In this document: positions 5,544 through 10,378 of the stretch, piece after piece
How the letters are laid out: each line of letters starts with the position of its first letter
Numbering within the stretch: the stretch's first letter is position 1
Source of the DNA: an uncultured Eubacteriales bacterium
Lineage (GTDB): Bacteria; Bacillota; Clostridia; Christensenellales; CAG-314
Assembly: GCA_948938605.1 (NCBI GenBank)
Contig: CARAIG010000021.1
Coordinates: forward strand, 1-10,378
Direction: 5' to 3'
DNA: 10,378 bases
Made by a program: the position numbers and the translations under genes
The notes under the pieces: generated by a model
Told to the model about the DNA's origin: nothing
What the model saw: the letters and a program-made list of their open reading frames with translations, nothing else
The model's database searches: none

Positions 5544-6146
5544 TTACTTGCGCAAAATTGTATCCGCTAATTGCTCGGCTTGTTTTACGGCAGCAGCCAA
5601 ACGTTCGTCAACTTCGTCAGGTTTAACATCCAAACTGCTTACCGACACCATTGCAAAGTTTCCAATACCGAAAAACTTGCAAAGCGCACGCAAATACGGC
5701 GATGCCTGTTCCATTTCGTCGCCGTCGACAATATCCATACCGCGCGTTGTAATGTACACCATATGTTCGGCATTGCACAAGCCTTTAAATTGAACACCGT
5801 CAAAACCGAACGTAAAGCCCGAAACAGACACATTTTCGAAATACGTTTTAAGTTTGGCAGGTATACCCATATCCCAAAACGGTGCAGACACCACTATCAA
5901 ATCGGCTTTGGCAAACTGTTTTGGTAAATCGAACAATTTATCGTCAAACTTGCTTTGCGCAAGCAAATTTTCGCGATGCTCGTATTCGCGCTTGCCTAAC
6001 GGCGACAGCGGAATTTTGTCAATATCAACGGTTTCGATTGAATATTCACCGCTTTGACGCAACTTTTCAACAAAAGCGTCAGCAATTACTTTTGTGCGGG
6101 ATTGTTCCTTACGTATGCAACTGTCAATAAATAATAATGTTTTCAT
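5544..6146 (-). CDS. FMN-dependent NAD(P)H oxidoreductase / azoreductase-like flavodoxin-fold protein
   Basis: The 200-aa protein matches the flavodoxin-like fold (Flavodoxin_2 / NAD(P)H quinone oxidoreductase-azoreductase group). It starts with the strand MKTLLFID, followed by a phosphate-binding loop region rich in C/R/S (residues 10-17). The flavin-contact segment SAPFWDMGIPAKLKTYFENV (87-106) and GFTF (110-113) correspond to the P-x-x-N-x-x-I-P-x-x-L-K-x-Y-F region of AzoR, and YITTRGM (131-137) to the third flavin loop. Members reduce quinones, azo compounds or nitroaromatics with FMN and NAD(P)H. I chose ATG 6146 because a consensus promoter places the mRNA start at or next to this codon, and the longer in-frame reading would start upstream of the -10 box. 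No SD is present. Confidence 0.83.
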   Translation of the reverse strand: MKTLLFIDSCIRKEQSRTKVIADAFVEKLRQSGEYSIETVDIDKIPLSPLGKREYEHRENLLAQSKFDDKLFDLPKQFAKADLIVVSAPFWDMGIPAKLKTYFENVSVSGFTFGFDGVQFKGLCNAEHMVYITTRGMDIVDGDEMEQASPYLRALCKFFGIGNFAMVSVSSLDVKPDEVDERLAAAVKQAEQLADTILRK

Positions 6147-6153
6147 ACTAACT

Positions 6154-6182
6154 ATTATAATCGACTTGTCATAAAAAATCAA
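6154..6182 (-). promoter_or_regulatory. Promoter of the azoreductase-like gene, positioned for leaderless mRNA
   Basis: On the - strand, -35 TTGATT (6182-6177) and a perfect -10 TATAAT (6159-6154) are 17 bases apart. Only 7 bases separate the -10 box from the ATG, so transcription should start at the A of ATG or one base before it. Confidence 0.8.
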
Positions 6183-6199
6183 CAACAAAAGTCTACAAT

Positions 6200-6232
6200 T
6201 TAAAAGTCATCCGACATAGCACCGAATGACTT
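6200..6232 (-). terminator. Terminator of the greA-lysS operon
   Basis: On the - strand AAGTCAT (6232-6226) pairs with ATGACTT (6210-6204), with a further CG/CG pair past one mismatch, and is followed by a short T-tract and AAATT. It begins 10 bases after the lysS stop and separates that operon from the azoreductase promoter. Confidence 0.7.
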
Positions 6233-6242
6233 ATAAAATAAT

Positions 6243-7760
6243 TTATTTAGAAATAGGTTTCATTGTAGGGAACAGCAATACGTCGCGAATGGATTGATTG
6301 TTGGTATACAGCATAACCATACGGTCTATACCGATACCTAAACCGCCCGTAGGAGGCATACCGTATTCCAAAGCGGTTACAAAGTCGTCGTCCAGCATTT
6401 GCGCTTCGTCGTCCCCTTGTGCCTTTGCTTTTGCCTGCGCCATAAAACGTTCGTATTGGTCAATGGGATCGTTCAATTCGCTAAACGAATTACCCATTTC
6501 GCTTGCGTTAATAAAAAATTCAAAGCGTTCGGTCAAGCGGTTGTCCGTAGACTTTTTCTTAGCAAGCGGACTTACTTCGACGGGGTAGTCGTAAATAAAC
6601 GTAGGCTGAATAAGCTCCTTTTCCACAAAGGCGTCAAAACATTCGTAAAGCGCATTGCCCCAAGTTTGCTTGCCCTTTGCAAGTTCGATACCCTTTTGTT
6701 TTGCGGCCTTCACCGCTTGTTCGTCCGTCATATTTGCAAAATCTATTCCGACATACTTTTTGACCGCTTCGATCATCGTCATTTTTTCCCAATGGTCAAG
6801 GTCTATCGTAATGTCGCCGTACGGCAATTTGCGCGTTCCCAAAACAGTATCGGCGCAATACTTGTACATTCCTTCGACAATATCCATCATTCCGCGGAAG
6901 TCGGTATACGCTTCGTACAGCTCAATTGTAGTAAATTCCGGGTTATGTTTTAAGTCCATACCTTCGTTACGGAATTGACGACCTATTTCGTAAACTTTTT
7001 CAAAACCGCCGACGATTAAACGTTTTAAGTGAAGTTCGGTAGCAATACGCATATACATATCGATATCTAGCGTATTGTGGTGAGTAATAAACGGGCGTGC
7101 GTTTGCTCCGCCTGCAATCGTATTTAAAATAGGCGTTTCCACTTCCAAATAACCGCGGTTATCCAAAAATTCGCGGATTGCTTTCATTATGCGCGAACGG
7201 ATAACAAACGTGCGTTTAACTTCGGGATTGGCAATTAAGTCAACATAACGTTGACGGTAACGCGTTTCGATATCCTTTAAGCCGTGAAATTTTTCCGGCA
7301 GCGGCAACAAGGATTTAGACAACAACTTGACTTCGCGCAGTTTGACGGAAATTTCCCCCATATGCGTACGGAACACTTCGCCCGTACCGCCTATAATATC
7401 GCCTATATCCCAAGTCTTAAATTCGGCGTAGGCTTCTTCCCCTACTTCGTCACGCTTTACATACATTTGAATCGTACCGTCGCCGTCTAAAATGTGGCAA
7501 AAACTTGCCTTACCCATAATTCTGCGCGAAACCATACGTCCTGCAACGGACACGATTTGCGGTTCGTATTCCTCGCCTTCGGCATGGTCGACAAAACTTT
7601 CGGCAATTTGCTTGGACGAATGCGTTTTGTCAAATTTAGTAACTTCAAACGGATTTTTTCCGTCGGCAACAAGTTTGGCCAACTTTTCGCGGCGAATACG
7701 CAATATCTCGTTTAAGTCCTGTTCGACAACTTCGGGGTTTTGTACTTTTTGTTCACTCAT
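6243..7760 (-). CDS. lysS: Lysyl-tRNA synthetase, class II
   Basis: The 505-aa length is normal for bacterial class II LysRS. It charges tRNA-Lys with lysine using ATP. The N-terminal region (about 55-170) is the OB-fold anticodon-binding domain. The catalytic core carries the motif 2 segment FRNEG (263-267), followed by the substrate-binding HNPEFTTIELYEAY. Motif 3 is GLGIGIDR (473-480) with the conserved arginine at 480. The start is ATG 7760, preceded by a near-perfect SD AAGGTGAT; a longer in-frame start at 7805 would lie inside the intergenic hairpin and has no SD. It lies downstream of greA, the common Bacillota order. No T-box leader is present. Confidence 0.98.
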   Translation of the reverse strand: MSEQKVQNPEVVEQDLNEILRIRREKLAKLVADGKNPFEVTKFDKTHSSKQIAESFVDHAEGEEYEPQIVSVAGRMVSRRIMGKASFCHILDGDGTIQMYVKRDEVGEEAYAEFKTWDIGDIIGGTGEVFRTHMGEISVKLREVKLLSKSLLPLPEKFHGLKDIETRYRQRYVDLIANPEVKRTFVIRSRIMKAIREFLDNRGYLEVETPILNTIAGGANARPFITHHNTLDIDMYMRIATELHLKRLIVGGFEKVYEIGRQFRNEGMDLKHNPEFTTIELYEAYTDFRGMMDIVEGMYKYCADTVLGTRKLPYGDITIDLDHWEKMTMIEAVKKYVGIDFANMTDEQAVKAAKQKGIELAKGKQTWGNALYECFDAFVEKELIQPTFIYDYPVEVSPLAKKKSTDNRLTERFEFFINASEMGNSFSELNDPIDQYERFMAQAKAKAQGDDEAQMLDDDFVTALEYGMPPTGGLGIGIDRMVMLYTNNQSIRDVLLFPTMKPISK

Positions 7761-7776
7761 AATTATCACCTTATGC

Positions 7777-7809
7777 AAAAAATGCAAGCGTAAAATCGCA
7801 AGCATTTTT
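7777..7809 (-). terminator. Terminator-like hairpin between greA and lysS
   Basis: On the - strand AAAAATGC (7809-7802) pairs with GCATTTTT (7785-7778). Inside it an inner GCG/CGC stem (7799-7797 with 7790-7788) is separated by facing TT bases and closed by a 6-base loop. Six T end the structure, only 4 bases before the lysS SD. The GC core is short, so it may be a partial terminator or an mRNA stabiliser that sets the greA to lysS ratio. Confidence 0.55.
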
Positions 7810-7822
7810 ATAATTTAATCTT

Positions 7823-8272
7823 TTACTTTACAACGCGCAACACTTTTAAACGCTTAATTCTTCCACTGGGCAAAGGTACTTCGACAATTTCGCCTTGCTT
7901 GGAACGGATAAGAGCCGAACCTATCGGCGATTCGTCGCTAATGCGTCCGCGGGACAAATCCGCTTCGGAAGTGCCTACGATTGTATATGTTTTGCAAAGT
8001 TGTTCCTTGCCGTCAATTATTTCGGCGCAAGTAACCGTTGTTTCGTGGATTATTTTAGCCATACGGAGTTTAACTTCGATTTCGGCAATTTCCCCTTCCA
8101 TTTCCGCCTGCGCTTTACGGGCAGCGTCATATTCGGCATTTTCGGACAAGTCGCCAAAACCGCGCGCTGTTTTAATTTCTTCCGCTATTTCTGCACGACG
8201 TACCGATTTAAGATACTCCAAACGCGCTTCTAATTCCTTACGTCCTGCTTCTGTCAATTGAACTTCCGGCAT
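7823..8272 (-). CDS. greA: Transcription elongation factor GreA
   Basis: The 149-aa protein matches GreA in length and layout. An N-terminal coiled-coil hairpin (about 1-75) has the tip sequence ARGFGDLSENAEYDAARKAQ, carrying the acidic residues D41 and E44 that enter the RNA polymerase secondary channel. A C-terminal FKBP-like domain (about 80-149) includes DESPIGSALI. It stimulates transcript cleavage in backtracked RNA polymerase. The SD AAAGGAGA stands 8 bases before the ATG. It has its own promoter (8361-8389) and heads an operon with lysS, 62 bases downstream. Confidence 0.98.
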   Translation of the reverse strand: MPEVQLTEAGRKELEARLEYLKSVRRAEIAEEIKTARGFGDLSENAEYDAARKAQAEMEGEIAEIEVKLRMAKIIHETTVTCAEIIDGKEQLCKTYTIVGTSEADLSRGRISDESPIGSALIRSKQGEIVEVPLPSGRIKRLKVLRVVK

Positions 8273-8297
8273 AAAATAAATCTCCTTTAATTAATGC

Positions 8298-8342
8298 AAA
8301 ACGACACAAAACAACTTAAAAGCCTAGGCCTTTAAGTTGTTT
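8298..8342 (-). terminator. Hairpin in the greA leader, possible attenuator
   Basis: AAACAACTTAAA (8309-8320) is the exact reverse complement of TTTAAGTTGTTT (8331-8342). A short GC-rich inner stem (GCC/GGC) follows one A/C mismatch. On the - strand the 3' arm runs into TGTGTCGTTTT. It lies about 12 bases after the predicted greA transcription start and 36 bases before the greA ATG. It could also end transcripts from the phosphoesterase gene, which has no other terminator. The interrupted T-tract makes strong termination uncertain. Confidence 0.55.
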
Positions 8343-8360
8343 AATTTGCAATTTGATTAC

Positions 8361-8389
8361 ATTGTACTCCCCGCTATAACTTTTGTCAA
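8361..8389 (-). promoter_or_regulatory. Promoter of greA-lysS
   Basis: On the - strand a perfect -35 TTGACA (8389-8384) and -10 TACAAT (8366-8361, 5 of 6) are 17 bases apart. The predicted start near 8354 gives an 81-base leader. The promoter lies in the 149-base gap after the phosphoesterase stop. Confidence 0.88.
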
Positions 8390-8421
8390 GTAAATATAAA
8401 AATCTGCACGCTATTAATACG

Positions 8422-9432
8422 CTAATCGGAAACAAATCCTATATTTTTTGCAACAAATTCGCCGTCATTTAACGTATAAACGGTGCACCCTAACATATCC
8501 TCGTTGTAATAACTGTATCTTGACGATTTCAATCCGCATATCAAGTGTATGCCTTCGTATAGCAAATCACAGTTATTTATATGCGCATGTCCGCATATTA
8601 CTCCTACGCAACTGTTAAGTTCCTTCATCTTGTCAAACAAACCGGTATTTTCCATAGGCGCGCCCATTTCTTCACGCAGTTCGCCCCAACCCAAATTGCC
8701 GTTATTTAACTGCAATTCCTTTGCGGTTTCAAATTCCATAAGCGGGATATGGAAAAACGTCAAGGATTTAACACTCTTGTTGTGATTTTGCTTTGTTATA
8801 TTGTTAATAGTTTGTTCGTACCAAGCAATTTGGTTAGGATAAATGTAGTCCCAACCGTCAATCGAATCGGAGCCGTCTTCTAAATCGTAAGTGCGGTAAG
8901 TATTACTATCCATAAAAATCAAACTAAACTCTATTTTAGTTTGCCTTTCGTTAGTCAAATTAATGACGTAATTGCCAACTCCGTTGATATCTTGCGGACC
9001 AACGTTAAACAAACAATACTCCGACGTGTTAAAAACTTCTGCCATATACTGCTTTGTTACTCCAAAGGACGGTTCTTGCTCGTCATCGTGATTGCCGAAC
9101 ACCGGTGCCCAATTAACGGAATATTTGTCCATATGCCGAACTAATGCTTCGAATGTTCCTTTATCGGCATACCAATCGATATTATCGCCCGTAAGCACTA
9201 TTAAATCCGGTTTTTCGCCGTAAACCATTTTATCTATTTCTTTAAATGCTTCGTTGCACGCTTCAACAGACGGTACTTGTATATCCGCCAATTGCATTAT
9301 TTTAAAATTGTCTTTGTATGATAGATAAAACGAATTTTCATCGCATTCTATAATTTTATTGCACCCGATTAAAGAATATACCAATATTACAATCAGTACC
9401 GAAAGTACAAGTAAACTTACCCGTCTTTTCAA
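8422..9432 (-). CDS. Lipoprotein calcineurin-like metallophosphoesterase
   Basis: The protein has 336 aa. Residues 1-24 form a lipoprotein signal: KRR, a hydrophobic stretch, then lipobox LIGC with C24 as the predicted lipidated residue, so the enzyme should be anchored outside the membrane. The metallophosphoesterase motifs follow in order: ADIQ (49-52, D50; glutamine where the family usually has histidine), TGDN (81-84, D83), FGNHDDE (112-118, N114, H115), FFHIP (H228) and CGHAH (H282, H284). The start is TTG 9432, the only usable start: an in-frame TGA immediately precedes it and AGGGG lies about 10 bases upstream. It follows the nucleosidase gene by 16 bases, implying one operon. The substrate is unknown; the family includes phosphomonoesterases, phosphodiesterases and nucleotidases. 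Confidence 0.88.
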   Translation of the reverse strand: MKRRVSLLVLSVLIVILVYSLIGCNKIIECDENSFYLSYKDNFKIMQLADIQVPSVEACNEAFKEIDKMVYGEKPDLIVLTGDNIDWYADKGTFEALVRHMDKYSVNWAPVFGNHDDEQEPSFGVTKQYMAEVFNTSEYCLFNVGPQDINGVGNYVINLTNERQTKIEFSLIFMDSNTYRTYDLEDGSDSIDGWDYIYPNQIAWYEQTINNITKQNHNKSVKSLTFFHIPLMEFETAKELQLNNGNLGWGELREEMGAPMENTGLFDKMKELNSCVGVICGHAHINNCDLLYEGIHLICGLKSSRYSYYNEDMLGCTVYTLNDGEFVAKNIGFVSD

Positions 9433-9448
9433 ATCAACAATTCCCCTA

Positions 9449-10129
9449 TCACTGTAATTTTACACAAATCGCACTTGCTAACGACATAAATCCTTCCGCC
9501 GCTTTAACGCTGTTTTGCTCATACTCACCGCTACCGCCAAACAGACTGTCCGAAATACATTTAACCAACAAACACGGCACGTTGTTGAATTTACACGCAA
9601 ACAGCACACCTGCCGATTCCATATCGCATATCTCGGCGCCGAATTTTTGATTTAAAGCGGTCTTTTGATGAGCGTCGGATACAAACTTGTCGGCAGAGGC
9701 GCAAGTAACAACGGGCAAATACACAACCGAAAGCGCGCTATCAATCAGCGTTTTGTCGCACTCCACCGCCACGTCGTCAAAGCAGCCGTAGCGTCCGACA
9801 GTCACGCCTTTATCTATTTGAGTTGTATCCATATCGTAATGGACTACGCTTTTAACCAACACAGTAGACAATAGGGAACTTTGTTCGGTAAGCGCGCCTA
9901 CTACTCCGAAATTTAAAATCACATCCGCTTTAAATTTAGATATAAGCAACTGACAAGCCGCCGCGCCCGCAATTTCGCCTACCGATGGCGGACAACACAA
10001 TACTGCGTCGTGCCCCGCAAGTTCAAACCTGTAAATATTAAATGCACCGCACGTAGTATGCGTATAGTCGCTTCCTTTTAAAAAGCTTTGCGCTTCCTTT
10101 TCCATTGCAGTAAAAATACCTATCGTCAT
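9449..10129 (-). CDS. MTA/SAH nucleosidase-like protein (PNP/UDP phosphorylase superfamily)
   Basis: The protein has 226 aa, close to the usual 230 aa of MtnN. It opens IGIFTAMEKEA, with E12 at the position of the catalytic-site glutamate of MTA/SAH nucleosidases. NFGVVGAL (73-80) is the ligand-binding glycine loop, CASADKF (143-149) matches the SGDxF region, CDMESAG (168-174, E171) matches the ribose-binding M-E pair, and ISD (192-194) supplies the catalytic aspartate D194. The likely reaction is hydrolysis of the adenine-ribose bond of methylthioadenosine or S-adenosylhomocysteine. Futalosine or another nucleoside is possible, because parts of the middle (HYDMDTTQ, 98-104) diverge. ATG 10129 has an AAGGGG SD 6 bases away; the longer frame from 10183 has no SD. 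It heads an operon with the phosphoesterase. Confidence 0.8.
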   Translation of the reverse strand: MTIGIFTAMEKEAQSFLKGSDYTHTTCGAFNIYRFELAGHDAVLCCPPSVGEIAGAAACQLLISKFKADVILNFGVVGALTEQSSLLSTVLVKSVVHYDMDTTQIDKGVTVGRYGCFDDVAVECDKTLIDSALSVVYLPVVTCASADKFVSDAHQKTALNQKFGAEICDMESAGVLFACKFNNVPCLLVKCISDSLFGGSGEYEQNSVKAAEGFMSLASAICVKLQ

Positions 10130-10219
10130 ATGCAACCCCTTAATTTTGCAATACATAATTTTATTGTTTGTAAATATGCACACTTATACACAAAACAACA
10201 AAACATATTCAATATATTT

Positions 10220-10248
10220 ATTGTAGCATAATAAATGCAATTACGCAA
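10220..10248 (-). promoter_or_regulatory. Extended -10 promoter for the nucleosidase-phosphoesterase operon
   Basis: On the - strand TACAAT (10225-10220) is preceded by TGC, an extended -10 element. A weak -35 TTGCGT (10248-10243) stands 17 bases upstream. The predicted start near 10213 leaves an 84-base leader. Confidence 0.6.
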
Positions 10249-10261
10249 TTTGTTGTCATAG

Positions 10262-10290
10262 GTTATAATTGCTAAAATTTTGACAGACAA
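10262..10290 (-). promoter_or_regulatory. Possible second upstream promoter for the nucleosidase operon
   Basis: On the - strand TTGTCT (10290-10285) and TATAAC (10267-10262) are 17 bases apart, matching consensus at 4 and 5 of 6 positions. In AT-rich DNA this may be fortuitous. Confidence 0.35.
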
Positions 10291-10316
10291 TTTTATAATC
10301 ACTGCTTTAAAACACT

Positions 10317-10344
10317 TTGCATATAGTAAAAAATTTGATACAAT
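10317..10344 (+). promoter_or_regulatory. Divergent promoter reading out of the right edge
   Basis: TTGCAT (10317-10322) and TACAAT (10339-10344) are 16 bases apart, and TGA before the -10 makes an extended element. The predicted start is near 10351. The gene it serves lies beyond the window. Confidence 0.5.
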
Positions 10345-10378
10345 ATTAATATTACAAAAGTACGACTTTATTTTAAAG

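Noticed and set aside
5548..6130. Several + strand frames of 67-118 codons opposite the azoreductase gene
   Set aside because: They lie antisense to a gene with clear motifs, have odd composition and no ribosome sites.
7761..7805. Longer lysS start adding 15 residues
   Set aside because: It would begin inside the intergenic hairpin and lacks an SD; ATG 7760 has a near-perfect one.
6298..8261. Long + strand frames opposite lysS and greA (up to 184 codons)
   Set aside because: Both genes are certain; the frames are antisense shadows.
7761..8272. T-box leader controlling lysS
   Set aside because: The gap before lysS is only 62 bases and has no specifier loop or T-box sequence.
10280..10298. 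Perfect TTGACA followed by TATAAT on the + strand
   Set aside because: The spacing is only 8 bases, too short for a sigma-A promoter.

Overview
The window is AT-rich DNA that looks like a low-GC Bacillota (Clostridia-type) chromosome. The signs are good Shine-Dalgarno (SD) sites on the housekeeping genes, CCA encoded in the tRNA genes, intrinsic terminators, an adjacent greA-lysS pair, and gene families common in clostridia (PadR regulator, MATE efflux pump, APH-like kinase). The species cannot be named from the sequence. There is no CRISPR array, insertion sequence, integrase or phage gene.

Left edge (1-280, + strand): a tRNA cluster with the 3' end of a probable tRNA-Cys, a long hairpin, an unexplained four-way-junction (cloverleaf-like) element, a complete tRNA-Leu(UAA) and a terminator. 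The cloverleaf-like element and tRNA-Leu both begin with the same 8 bases and are closed by near-identical 7-bp stems.

300-3500: an APH-like kinase gene (+) with a near-consensus promoter so close to its ATG that the mRNA is almost leaderless. It converges on a MATE-family efflux gene (-) across a shared bidirectional terminator. The MATE gene is preceded by a compact attenuator: a strong intrinsic terminator, a competing antiterminator, and a possible 40-43 codon leader ORF that spans both and overlaps the MATE start (ATGA). This is the most interesting regulatory region here. The 0.5 kb further upstream is non-coding and holds an orphan 16-bp terminator-like hairpin.

3497-5024 (+): a two-gene operon, a PadR-family repressor and an alpha/beta hydrolase. 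A perfect 17-bp palindrome overlaps the -10 box, which suggests autorepression. ATGA coupling joins the genes and two tandem terminators follow.

5131-6182 (-): an azoreductase-like flavoprotein with a consensus promoter placed for a leaderless mRNA, followed by an unrecognised 130-aa gene.

6200-8389 (-): the greA-lysS housekeeping operon (transcript cleavage factor and lysyl-tRNA synthetase). It has its own promoter, a terminator-like hairpin in the greA leader, another between the two genes, and a terminator at the end.

8422-10290 (-): an MTA/SAH-nucleosidase-like gene followed after 16 bases by a lipoprotein metallophosphoesterase starting at TTG. One or two promoters lie upstream, and a divergent + strand promoter points out of the right edge.

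No experiment or database search was available. Gene family calls rest on visible motifs, and RNA structures were paired by eye.
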